Positions 55,560 through 64,000 of a stretch of DNA of 64,000 nt are shown piece by piece. The notes under the pieces are model-generated. The model did not search any database. It was not told the origin of the DNA and saw only the letters and a list, made by a program, of their open reading frames with translations. Made by a program: the position numbers and the translations under genes. Within the stretch, counting starts at the first letter, position 1. Every line of letters begins with the position of its first letter. The stretch is from Acinetobacter sp. ANC 4178. GTDB lineage: Bacteria; Pseudomonadota; Gammaproteobacteria; Pseudomonadales; Moraxellaceae. The DNA lies in the NCBI RefSeq assembly GCF_004331175.1, contig NZ_SJOD01000001.1, forward strand, positions 186,001 through 250,000, in the 5' to 3' direction.

Positions 55560-57488
55560 TCAATCATTCTTTTCAGCAGTCTGCAACTTCTTGACGAAAT
55601 TACAGGTTTGACCCATACGGCTAGGCATACTTCCAGTTCGATTCTCTTGCTCAAGTAAAGGGCGAATAAGCTGTTTATATGGCCAGTGCTCTTTTTCAAA
55701 TAAAATATGCTGTAAGGCTGAACGGGCTTCATCACTGAATGGCACGGCATTTAGAGCCTCCTGCAACGCTTGAGCCAAAATCTGCCATAACTCGAAGGTA
55801 TTGAGCTGATAATATTCAGCAACTGACTCCAATATGCTGGCTAAATTCACTTGTATCCCTAAGGTCTGTAGGTACAAAATAAGATCTTCAATCGAATCAT
55901 GATAAAGCGTGATTCTGAAATCATGTGGGCTTAAATACTGCGGATCTTCCAAACCCTGTTGTTGTAGCCAAGGTAAATAAATGCGTAATGAGTCATGATC
56001 ACGCAACATCAACCCAGCAAACTGACCCTGTTTAATAACAATACAAATATTCTGACCATGAATTTCCCCCATTAACCCCAGACGGAAGAGCCTTAAATTC
56101 ACGTCAAAAAAATCTCGACACAACATCTGGAACGTCACCATGATATTTTCTTTGGTCGACTGAAGTTTTTGCGCCTTTAAAATAAACTCAAATGGATATA
56201 TTTCTCCCGCTAAACATTGTCCTAAACTGGCCATTGGAATAATTTGGTAAGGCTGTTGTAAGAGTTCAGCAGGAATACGGCGCCGTTGTACCGCTAAATG
56301 CATGGGCTGCTCATCAAATAAGGTCAAATTATCTGGAGTTAAATTTTCAGGCTGATGGGGTAAATATGCCCACCACTGATTTTCATCACATAACCATAAA
56401 CGCGTGTTTAAAACCTCATCCAGTTTCTTCGCATCTTGCAACAGCTTTTGGTTTTTTTGCCCATTGATCATTTTCACAATCGGCAAAAAACGCAGTGAAC
56501 CCAAAGACTTCACGGCCAAAGGCAGCTTTAGACTGTCCTGTGGTTTTGAGGCTGATAATAAGCTTCTTAAGGACGAACTCGCATACATTTCGGTAGATTG
56601 AAATTCCAATGGAATCATCACGCCATCTAGCAGTTCTTGAGCAAATTTCTCCGAAAAAATATGCTTAAATTGCCAAATATGCATCGGTAAAACCAGAAAC
56701 TCATCACCGATTTCTTTTTGATTTAATTCCTGCTCCAAGGCAGCATATTGCTCATGATCTAAAAAAATTTTAGCGGGTTGCTGGGTTTCAATCTGCGTTA
56801 CCGCCTGCCCATAGACCAGTTTTTCTGTTTTAACCGCGACCCAACGCAAAGGAATAGGCTGGGAAAACTCTGGGCTAAATTGCAGATACTCCTCTGCCGA
56901 AAAACCATCTTTTAATTTGGCCAGCGGATGATATGGACGATCCCTGAGTCCTGCATATTGTTCAAGTTGAATAAACAATTCGGCAGGACAATCTAAACCC
57001 CATGTTTCGGTACGAATCTGATGCTGTGCAGTGAGCTGACTTTGCATCATGGTCAGTTGCAGATCATCTCTAAATGTCTCTAACTTTGCAGTATCACAGT
57101 GAGAAAAGTAGCCAAAACGCTGCATCACATCAAAAAAATCTAATGCGCTTAATGCTCGTAATTGATAATTCTGATCTGCTTGAATCCATACTTGATAAGC
57201 AGGCATATGCGGTTGAATGACCCAATCCTGTTGAATTGCCTGCTGTAACGGGAGAACCATAAATTCCGAAAAATCAGAGTGAAATAAAAGTGCGAAAGAG
57301 TTTTGATCTAGATACATCTCGAACAAAGCATTGAAATTCTGCTCAAAACGATCTTTTAACAGTGCCAATGCTTGTGGCTTAGTAAAAATGACATGCTCTG
57401 GAATATAACCTTCCACCAAAAAACTATTCACCAAATCCACCAAAATCATTTGGGTCGTTACGGTCGGTGAAAACAACATCGTATTCAT
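55560..57488 (-). CDS. IucA/IucC-family siderophore synthetase (third)
   Basis: 642 residues, normal length. The NIS synthetase fold is visible: HPLAKLKDGFSAEEYLQFSP (near 180-200, ATP-binding HPxxK), FLVLPMHIWQFKHIF (near 265), SSLRSLLSASKPQDSLKLPL (near 308) and LGLMGEIHGQNICIVI with the GE-x-HGQN catalytic pattern (near 475-490). It forms an amide between a citrate-type carboxyl and an amine or hydroxamate amine using ATP. The HP motif has Ala where the other copies have Cys-Tyr-Lys (HPCYKSR), so the three copies are not simple duplicates. It begins two bases after the second synthetase stop. Confidence 0.9.
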   Translation of the reverse strand: MNTMLFSPTVTTQMILVDLVNSFLVEGYIPEHVIFTKPQALALLKDRFEQNFNALFEMYLDQNSFALLFHSDFSEFMVLPLQQAIQQDWVIQPHMPAYQVWIQADQNYQLRALSALDFFDVMQRFGYFSHCDTAKLETFRDDLQLTMMQSQLTAQHQIRTETWGLDCPAELFIQLEQYAGLRDRPYHPLAKLKDGFSAEEYLQFSPEFSQPIPLRWVAVKTEKLVYGQAVTQIETQQPAKIFLDHEQYAALEQELNQKEIGDEFLVLPMHIWQFKHIFSEKFAQELLDGVMIPLEFQSTEMYASSSLRSLLSASKPQDSLKLPLAVKSLGSLRFLPIVKMINGQKNQKLLQDAKKLDEVLNTRLWLCDENQWWAYLPHQPENLTPDNLTLFDEQPMHLAVQRRRIPAELLQQPYQIIPMASLGQCLAGEIYPFEFILKAQKLQSTKENIMVTFQMLCRDFFDVNLRLFRLGLMGEIHGQNICIVIKQGQFAGLMLRDHDSLRIYLPWLQQQGLEDPQYLSPHDFRITLYHDSIEDLILYLQTLGIQVNLASILESVAEYYQLNTFELWQILAQALQEALNAVPFSDEARSALQHILFEKEHWPYKQLIRPLLEQENRTGSMPSRMGQTCNFVKKLQTAEKND

Positions 57489-57490
57489 CT

Positions 57491-59341
57491 TTAACCCTCT
57501 TGAGCAGTTGGTTTGCGGAACTGATAAAGTGGATTGTTCATCAGACGAAGTTGTACCTCGCCATCTCCAAACAGACGTCTTTTGGTTAAAGATTCAATGC
57601 AGAACTGCGCAGCAAACACATCAAATTTTTCATATCTATTTTGATGTTCAGGATTTTGTTGTTGGAAATGATGAATAATGTTGGCCGCAATTTGCCAAAA
57701 TTGTTGTTCAGGAAAATTAATTTTCTGCTGTAATGTCATCGCAATATCGCTTAAAGCCACGAAAAATAGGCAGGCACAACTAAAATCTCGTACGGCATTT
57801 AAATCATCAGTCAAAATGAATGACATGCGATTGGCTTTTGCATGTTCTGCGGGTAAGGCATGTAATTGAGGATATTCATGAGGATGAGTTAAATGTTCTG
57901 GACTAAAGCGAACACCATCGTGAAAATCTTTCAAAATAATCCGCGTAGGCCAGCCATTTTTATGCACTAAAATAATATTTTGACCATGCGATTCCGAGCC
58001 AATACCTTCTGCATGTAATAGAAATAAAATTGGTTGTATCACCACAGAAAGGAATTGTGTAAGCCACGCTTCCGTACCATATTTTTCTAGCCACGGTTGA
58101 ATAAGCAACTGCCCATCACGTTGAACATGACTAACACCATTAAGCGGAATCGCATCTTCTTCTGGCTTTAAGTAAGCGTGAACACTTTCACGCCATAAAC
58201 TCCCAATCGTGCCATAGGCTTGTTTGGCATGTGACGCAGGTAATTTGGTAAAATTGACCGCAGTCGCATGAACTTCTCTTAAAATTGCAAAATCTAAGGA
58301 CTTTGCCAGTTCACTATTTTCGATTAAACGCTGTAGCCAGTCCGTAATTAACGGACCATTCATTGCGGCATGTGCAGCTAAAATTCGTGAACTGGAAGTA
58401 TTGGTTAAACTCATTGCAAGTTTAATATAGGGCTTTTCTGGATGCTGTAAATTGGTCAAAGTTCTTAAGGACTGTTGCGCTATGTACGCATCACTTCCGT
58501 GACCTAAATAGACAATTTTTTGTTTCGCAATTTCTTCAAAGAAGGTATGAACCAGCGTATTTTCCCACTGCCAAGGATGTACGGGTAGCCATGTATATTC
58601 GCTGGTATTTAAATCCTGAGCACTCAAAGTTTGAGCAAACAGCGCTTGATCTTGCTCAGTTAGTTGTTGCTGTAAAAACTGTTCCGCATGAATAGACTTT
58701 GAAGCATTTTCTGAGAGCAAGGAATGATGGATGGCTAACCATACCAAGTGGATCGGTTGTGCGTATTCCACCCCATATTTCAGGTTGTCCTGTAAGCTAA
58801 AACCGACACGTGACTTGTAACAAGGGTGATAAGGATGCCCATCCATTAAATATGTTTCTAGAACATCATAATTGTGCTGTGTCGCAGGAAGTTGAAATTG
58901 GTTTTGACAGTGTTGTGATTGCACATCATGAATAAATGTCCGTTTTAATTCATAAATGAAATCTTCCAATTTAGCTGCATTTGGAATCGCACGGATAATT
59001 TCCTCAATCACTTGATTCAGTTGTGCCGCTGACTGTTGTCCTGCATGGTCTTGACGAATCACCTCTTGTTCATCCAAACGGACTAAACCAAAGCTCAGAT
59101 AGTGCTTGCCTGCTGCACGGTACTGAATTTCTTTTTGATTTTGATCTAACGCTTGGATGATAAATACATCTTTTTCAAATTTTGCATCAATCACTTCTTC
59201 AAAAATTAAAGCCTGAAGCAATTGTTTGATGACACGTTGTTCCACTTTGTTGATTGCAGTTTGATCGGGTTGTTGCCAAGCTAAAGTCGCGACATAAGAG
59301 GCATTGTTTTTGTGCGTTAATGTGGGATGTAAATGACCCAT
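57491..59341 (-). CDS. IucA/IucC-family siderophore synthetase (second)
   Basis: 616 residues from the ATG at 59341, which has an AAGGA ribosome site seven bases upstream; a frame start at 59407 would run into the MFS gene and is less likely. The motifs HPYHPCYKSRVGFSLQDN (near 152-170), WLPVHPWQWENTL (near 250), SSSRILAAHAAMNGPLITD (near 318-335) and LLHAEGIGSESHGQNIILV (near 440) are those of NIS synthetases. The protein catalyses an ATP-dependent condensation in siderophore assembly. It follows the exporter gene, which it overlaps or nearly touches. Confidence 0.92.
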   Translation of the reverse strand: MGHLHPTLTHKNNASYVATLAWQQPDQTAINKVEQRVIKQLLQALIFEEVIDAKFEKDVFIIQALDQNQKEIQYRAAGKHYLSFGLVRLDEQEVIRQDHAGQQSAAQLNQVIEEIIRAIPNAAKLEDFIYELKRTFIHDVQSQHCQNQFQLPATQHNYDVLETYLMDGHPYHPCYKSRVGFSLQDNLKYGVEYAQPIHLVWLAIHHSLLSENASKSIHAEQFLQQQLTEQDQALFAQTLSAQDLNTSEYTWLPVHPWQWENTLVHTFFEEIAKQKIVYLGHGSDAYIAQQSLRTLTNLQHPEKPYIKLAMSLTNTSSSRILAAHAAMNGPLITDWLQRLIENSELAKSLDFAILREVHATAVNFTKLPASHAKQAYGTIGSLWRESVHAYLKPEEDAIPLNGVSHVQRDGQLLIQPWLEKYGTEAWLTQFLSVVIQPILFLLHAEGIGSESHGQNIILVHKNGWPTRIILKDFHDGVRFSPEHLTHPHEYPQLHALPAEHAKANRMSFILTDDLNAVRDFSCACLFFVALSDIAMTLQQKINFPEQQFWQIAANIIHHFQQQNPEHQNRYEKFDVFAAQFCIESLTKRRLFGDGEVQLRLMNNPLYQFRKPTAQEG

Positions 59342-59364
59342 AACCGATTCCTTCATATTAAATT

Positions 59365-60801
59365 TTAAATGTGTATATGTTGCTGTTTTTGATTTGGAAA
59401 CTTCCATGCAAAAGGCAGGGCCAAGAGCGTTATGCAGGCGCAGAAGAAAAATAGCTCTTGAATGACTTGCCTTTGTACGATGACCAGTTCATGACTTCCT
59501 AAGAAATTTTGCGTCTGTATTTGCAAATAAAGTGCGGCAATCACAACTGCAATTGCAGCGCAAAGCCTACGCAATAAGTTATTTACAGCCGCACCATGTG
59601 TCACAAGTTCTGGATTGGGTAAGTGATTCAGTCCTGCTGTGGTCGCGGGCATATAAGACAAGCCGAACCCCAAACCGTGCATCACCATGCAGAGCATTAA
59701 TAAGACGATAGAGTGATTAGCTGCCAACCCTAAGCCGACAAAGGATATTGCGGTCAGCACGATACCCACACTTAACAGCCGTTTTGCCCCATGCTGATCT
59801 AGATAGCGACCAGCACGTTTACTACACAAGCTGGTGGTTAAGGCACTACTCATGAGTAATAGCCCTGACCAAAGTGGACTTAACTGCAAACTATTTTGAA
59901 TGAGTAAAGGAATCAAAAATAAGCTCAAAAATAAGCCGATGGTATGCACAACCGATAACATCAAACTGTAATTAAACTCACGACTCTGAAATAAAGACCA
60001 AGTAATAATGGCATCTGGCTTTTTTCGGCTAGCCCAAAAAAAGCCAAACCCTGCAAAACCACTCAGTCCCAATAACCACCAGAACGTAGGCTGATAGACA
60101 TCCTGCAATTGTTGAATAAGACTTAAAGCCAACACGAAGCAAATAATGAAAATTGACAATAATCCAAAACCAAGCCAGTCAAATTTTAAATTTTGGATAG
60201 CAGGTTGCCGAGGCAAATAAAACCACCCCACAATTAAAGCAATAATTGCCAATGGTACATTCAACAAAAATAAGACATGCCAACTGGATACAGCGAGCAT
60301 CAATGCACCTAACATTGGACCACAGGCTAAGGTCAGCATAATCATTGCTCCCCATAGCCCCGTTGCGGCACCCCTCTGTTCTTTCGGCGTAACTGAAAAA
60401 ATAATTCCCAATGACAACGGAATCATCAGTCCACTGGCAAACCCTTGTAAGGCTCGGACCGTTAACACGGTCTCAAATTGCGAAGCGAAAGCCCCGAACA
60501 TCGAGCTCAACATAAAAAGACTTAATGCAGCTAAATACACACGACGCTTGCCCCAACGTTGGCTGATAAAACCTGTCAGCAGCAAGCTTAGACTCATGGT
60601 CAAAAGGAAAATTACCATGACCCAACTGACCGTTGCTTCAGCAATTTGGAAATCTTGCATCAGTTGAGGAATAGCAGGATTAAAACTGCTGTTATTAATA
60701 CTTACTGTACCTGTACCCAGCATCACTGAAAGCATGACGCAACGTTGCGACGCCAAAGCATCAGAAGTCGCGAGAGAATCTAACTTTGACATTTCAGCCA
60801 T
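59365..60801 (-). CDS. MFS exporter of the DHA2 type, probable siderophore export
   Basis: 478 residues with about 14 membrane helices, as in the EmrB/DHA2 group. Family marks are FNPAIPQLMQDF (near 42-53), GFISQRWGKRRVYLAAL (loop after helix 2, near 77-93) and RALQGFASGLMIPLSLGII (near 115-133). It lies between the N-hydroxylase and the second synthetase genes, with 14 bases to the former, so it most likely exports the finished siderophore across the inner membrane. Confidence 0.9.
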   Translation of the reverse strand: MAEMSKLDSLATSDALASQRCVMLSVMLGTGTVSINNSSFNPAIPQLMQDFQIAEATVSWVMVIFLLTMSLSLLLTGFISQRWGKRRVYLAALSLFMLSSMFGAFASQFETVLTVRALQGFASGLMIPLSLGIIFSVTPKEQRGAATGLWGAMIMLTLACGPMLGALMLAVSSWHVLFLLNVPLAIIALIVGWFYLPRQPAIQNLKFDWLGFGLLSIFIICFVLALSLIQQLQDVYQPTFWWLLGLSGFAGFGFFWASRKKPDAIITWSLFQSREFNYSLMLSVVHTIGLFLSLFLIPLLIQNSLQLSPLWSGLLLMSSALTTSLCSKRAGRYLDQHGAKRLLSVGIVLTAISFVGLGLAANHSIVLLMLCMVMHGLGFGLSYMPATTAGLNHLPNPELVTHGAAVNNLLRRLCAAIAVVIAALYLQIQTQNFLGSHELVIVQRQVIQELFFFCACITLLALPFAWKFPNQKQQHIHI

Positions 60802-60815
60802 GCCTATTCCCAGCC

Positions 60816-62222
60816 CTACTTCATCAAATATTCAGGATAGTGATCCGCAGCTTTTCTTGAAATCTGCGATGACATCACATCAGTACGAGCATGAGTTTTG
60901 GATATCGCACTCTTCGCAAATGGACGATCAGATTCTGGGTAGTGAAAATCCTGAAAACTTTGTCGCCCTTCGATGTTGAAATAGGACTCGCCCAAAATCT
61001 GATTGGCAATTTTTGCAGAACGAAAAGCCCCTAATCCGAGGTCAGGTGTACCCACACCATGATGTCGCAAATCAGTATTCTGAATATAAATTTTGCCCTC
61101 ACCTTGATAGTTCAGTTGATGATGTTCATTGATCTCCCAATGATTTTGTCCATCTAGGGGAATATCACGACTTAACTTAGTTAAAAAGTCTAACGAAGGA
61201 TATTGATAACCCGTTGCTGCAATCACCATGCTGGCCTGAAGGTTTAAAACTTGCTGTTTCTGGGTTTGGAAAAATTTCAGTTGAATATTTTTTTCATTGA
61301 TTATTTCTGCATTTTCGAGCTGATGATGTCCTGCAATCGTGACATGTATCTCTGTATCTCCAATGCTACGCTGATATAAGCGCTCATAAATATCACGAAT
61401 GGTTTTAGCACTAATGCCTTTATATAAATTTGCCTGTGTCACAGGTAAAGTATCTTTGAGTTTTTTAGGCAAGTGATAAAAATAAGACATATAGTCTGGG
61501 CTAAAACTTTCCAAACCGAGTGGCGTATTTTCCATCGGGAAAAACCCAGCCGAACGCGTCAGCCAATATAAATGAAATTGTGATTGACCCGTTTCAGGAT
61601 GTATTTGCTGATCAAATAAATCTATGAATATCTCAGCGGCAGACTGACCTGAACCAATCAGGACTACATTTCCTGATAAATGATCCTTGCACTGATCGAT
61701 ATAATTTGATGAATGTATACACTGCTGTGTCTGCTCAGCCACCTGCTGTAGCGGTTGCGGTAACTTAGGTATAGTGCCTGTACCTAAGACCAACTTTTGG
61801 GTTTGTTGAACCGACAGACGACCTTTATACTCAGTAATTACCTGAAAACCACCTGAAATAGGTGCAATGTCTGTTACGCGGCTTCCAAATTGTAAATTAC
61901 GTAATTGTTTGACCACCCACTGGCAATAGTGATTGTATTCTTGCCGCGGAATGTACATGTTTTCCCGAAAATAAAACTTATATAAACGCTGATGTGCTTT
62001 TAAATAATTCAGAAAACTATAGGGGCTGGTTGGTTCGACCAAACTGACCAAGTCCGCCATAAAGGGAACTTGCATCATCGCATTCGGCAACTGTATGCCT
62101 GCATGCCAATCAAACTCATGCCGCTTATCCACAAATTGATATTTGAGTGAAGCATGTTGATTGAGCAATGCAGCCAAACTTAAATTAAATGGTCCTAAAC
62201 CAATACCGATAAAATCAAGCAT
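60816..62222 (-). CDS. lysine/ornithine/diamine N-monooxygenase
   Basis: 468 residues of the IucD/PvdA/RhbE group. The FAD site is IGIGLGPFNLSLAALL (near 5-20), the NADPH site VVLIGSGQSAAEIFIDLF (near 185-203), and the late ATG-like motif VIAATGYQYP (near 332-341) is also typical. It N-hydroxylates the diamine (1,3-diaminopropane, cadaverine or lysine in known systems) as the first step to the hydroxamate. The specific amine is unknown. It overlaps the first synthetase by eight bases. Confidence 0.92.
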   Translation of the reverse strand: MLDFIGIGLGPFNLSLAALLNQHASLKYQFVDKRHEFDWHAGIQLPNAMMQVPFMADLVSLVEPTSPYSFLNYLKAHQRLYKFYFRENMYIPRQEYNHYCQWVVKQLRNLQFGSRVTDIAPISGGFQVITEYKGRLSVQQTQKLVLGTGTIPKLPQPLQQVAEQTQQCIHSSNYIDQCKDHLSGNVVLIGSGQSAAEIFIDLFDQQIHPETGQSQFHLYWLTRSAGFFPMENTPLGLESFSPDYMSYFYHLPKKLKDTLPVTQANLYKGISAKTIRDIYERLYQRSIGDTEIHVTIAGHHQLENAEIINEKNIQLKFFQTQKQQVLNLQASMVIAATGYQYPSLDFLTKLSRDIPLDGQNHWEINEHHQLNYQGEGKIYIQNTDLRHHGVGTPDLGLGAFRSAKIANQILGESYFNIEGRQSFQDFHYPESDRPFAKSAISKTHARTDVMSSQISRKAADHYPEYLMK

Positions 62223-64000
62223 GTTCAGCCTCCACTACAGTTTGCGCAACATACAGTGGGTTTTTTAAATTGACATAAATCGACTGTTGAGAAATATCGG
62301 CTTGTAGTTCGTCCAATTCATACAAACGCGTCATTAAATTGCCCTTATAAGGGAATGTCGTTTGATGTAAAACGGTCTTTAACAATTGACTTTCAGGATA
62401 TTTTTGATATGCTTGAATCAAATAAGATTGTAATTTTTCAATCAGTTGCTGTTCTTGAACCACACCTGTTATGCCAATTGCATTAATCAAACCAAATAAA
62501 GTATTTCCAATAAAGTAATATCGGAAACGTTCATCCACTAAAGCCTGCGGGCAAACTGCCTGACCATCTGTCGCCAAGGTCGGAAAACGTGCCAAAATTT
62601 CGTTGGCTAATTCTTGAATATAATAAAAACCTTGATTGTCTCTAAACCAAACATTTTTTGGCATTCCATCTTCAAGTTCAATCAGTGTATTTTGCTGATG
62701 AGCTTCAAATGCCATACCAAACTCATGGTACAACTCCATAAGAGGTAAAATTGTAATTTCTAAAAAGCGCTCGAACCACTGCAAAGCCACATCTGTCTGA
62801 CTCAGTCCAGTCTGCTTTGAAACTTCAGCAAAAATTTGACTAAAACGATTTTTAGCTTCAAAAGGATGATCTTGGCACAATGACGCAATACAAGTGACAT
62901 CATCACTTTGCTTAAACGGATTTTCCCGTAGAATACAGATGGTTTCATCCAGAACTTGACCATTCACTTTGAGTGCAATCCAAGCGGGATCACTGATGGT
63001 CTGTAATCGTGGATTACGTTGTCTAAAATCTGACAGACAGGCATCATTCCATAATTGGTAGCTCAATAAACCACGATGGCACTCTTTATAGAGATTCACA
63101 CGAATCGAATTGGTCACCGCAACAGTCATTGAAGCCTTAAACATCCAAGGTGCTTGCTCACTATATAAAGTTCGCACTGATGTCGTCGCCTTAACATCCC
63201 AACCCAAAGCACCAAAATCAATCAATGCTCCCTCATGTAACAACTGCTGATACCAGTCTTTGTCTTTTAAATATCTTGCCTGCCACGGATGTAACGGCAG
63301 CAAAGCATAATCAGGATACTGCGCCATTTTTTCATGATGATAAGTATTAAAGTATGGCGCTAAATCTTGTTTTAATTGACTTGGAATCGATAAATTATGC
63401 GCATTATCATGAATGACATAATCTGGATGCACATATAAAAAATGCATTTTGAAAGCGGTCTGAGTTTCTGGTGAATAACGCTTCCAATCATCTTGTACAA
63501 AACCCTGACGACTCTTTGGTGAAGGATGCATACTATGCCCAAGAACAAGTGCCTGCTCACTTTGAACAAAGTTTTGCTTCGGCGCAATGACTTCATCCAT
63601 TTGATCTTTTCGATGAGTTAAAAACTGTTGTAATGCTCGACGGCTTTGAATCCAGCACTCCAATAAAGATGAGATATCTAACGCCTTTTCATTTTCTTTT
63701 AGGGTTAGATTTTCTAATAAATTGGCAGCCAAATTTACAGCACTAATGCTTAAAATTTCACCATCTTGCTCAACCCATGGTAACTCAGCCAACCGATGCC
63801 GCCCTACTTTACTCATATACTCCAATGGTGCATAAACATATCCAGCAATGCTATCCAAAGGAATACATACCAAAACCTTGCCCCGACTCTGCTCACGTAA
63901 ATGTTGTGATTGCTCGGCCACAGGAATCAAATGTCCATTTCCTGTTTCTTGTAGATATGAATTAATTAAATGTTGTAAAGCGATCTTATCCGTAATTGAT
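62215..64000 (-). CDS. IucA/IucC-family siderophore synthetase (first), 5' end beyond window
   Basis: The frame is open to the right edge (595 codons visible), and a TTG at 63930 is only an internal codon. Motifs are HSMHPSPKSRQGFVQDDW (near 150-168 in the visible part), YALLPLHPWQARYLKDK, TTSVRTLYSEQAPWMFKASM and MELYHEFGMAFEAHQQNTLIEL, the usual NIS set with AHQQN instead of SHGQN. It condenses citrate or a citrate-amide with an amine. It is upstream of the hydroxylase, so the operon start and its regulatory region lie beyond the window. Confidence 0.9.
   Translation of the reverse strand, partial: SITDKIALQHLINSYLQETGNGHLIPVAEQSQHLREQSRGKVLVCIPLDSIAGYVYAPLEYMSKVGRHRLAELPWVEQDGEILSISAVNLAANLLENLTLKENEKALDISSLLECWIQSRRALQQFLTHRKDQMDEVIAPKQNFVQSEQALVLGHSMHPSPKSRQGFVQDDWKRYSPETQTAFKMHFLYVHPDYVIHDNAHNLSIPSQLKQDLAPYFNTYHHEKMAQYPDYALLPLHPWQARYLKDKDWYQQLLHEGALIDFGALGWDVKATTSVRTLYSEQAPWMFKASMTVAVTNSIRVNLYKECHRGLLSYQLWNDACLSDFRQRNPRLQTISDPAWIALKVNGQVLDETICILRENPFKQSDDVTCIASLCQDHPFEAKNRFSQIFAEVSKQTGLSQTDVALQWFERFLEITILPLMELYHEFGMAFEAHQQNTLIELEDGMPKNVWFRDNQGFYYIQELANEILARFPTLATDGQAVCPQALVDERFRYYFIGNTLFGLINAIGITGVVQEQQLIEKLQSYLIQAYQKYPESQLLKTVLHQTTFPYKGNLMTRLYELDELQADISQQSIYVNLKNPLYVAQTVVEAEHA

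Noticed and set aside
63928-63930. TTG as the start of the first synthetase
   Set aside because: The frame continues in good family-like sequence to position 64000, so the true start is outside the window.
63777-63965. Rightward frame at the right edge
   Set aside because: It lies opposite the open frame of the first synthetase, which continues to the edge.

Overview
The window looks like a chromosome segment of an Acinetobacter species. The grounds are the AT-rich sequence with closely spaced genes, a catechol (cat) operon with a CatM/BenM-type LysR regulator, an indole-3-acetate (iac) cluster in the order known from A. baumannii, the kdsD-kdsC-lptC-lptA-lptB block, and a large citrate-hydroxamate type siderophore operon. 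The species cannot be named from the sequence alone.

Left region (1-14,021) is an aromatic catabolism island. The iacH-iacA-iacB-iacI genes run leftwards off the edge, with the MarR-type gene iacR divergent. Next come an MFS transporter and an OprD-type porin, then a LysR regulator divergent from catB-catC-catA-catI-catJ-catF-catD. The known iac pathway turns indole-3-acetate into catechol, and the cat genes take catechol to succinyl-CoA and acetyl-CoA, so uptake, upper pathway and lower pathway sit together. CatM/BenM-type operators (ATAC-N7-GTAT) lie before both the transporter/porin pair and the regulator/catB pair.

14,022-31,628 is a type I secretion region: a 3264-residue RTX protein with an internal serralysin-like zinc peptidase motif, two small overlapping unknown genes upstream of it, and a separately terminated tolC-ABC-hlyD operon of the LapE/LapB/LapC type, followed by a small exported protein.

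31,835-33,623 is a decayed mobile region: a transposase fragment and a tyrosine recombinase pseudogene with an internal deletion that is split by an IS5-like element. It abuts mutS. 36,384-39,258 holds a GNAT enzyme and a PaiB-like protein divergent from a MocR-type regulator. 39,662-40,720 holds a gene frameshifted in a homopolymer and a second recombinase remnant.

41,002-50,637 is mostly core: fdxA, an M15-like lipoprotein, an O-methyltransferase, a universal stress protein, a hexapeptide acetyltransferase, a YigZ protein, the LPS transport/Kdo block, cysS and tRNA-Gly. An IS3-type remnant follows.

51,099-64,000 is a leftward NRPS-independent siderophore locus. It has three IucA/IucC synthetases (the first cut by the right edge), an N-hydroxylase, an MFS exporter, a FhuF-like reductase, an RraA-like protein, an acyltransferase and a TonB-dependent receptor with its own Fur-box-like promoter.
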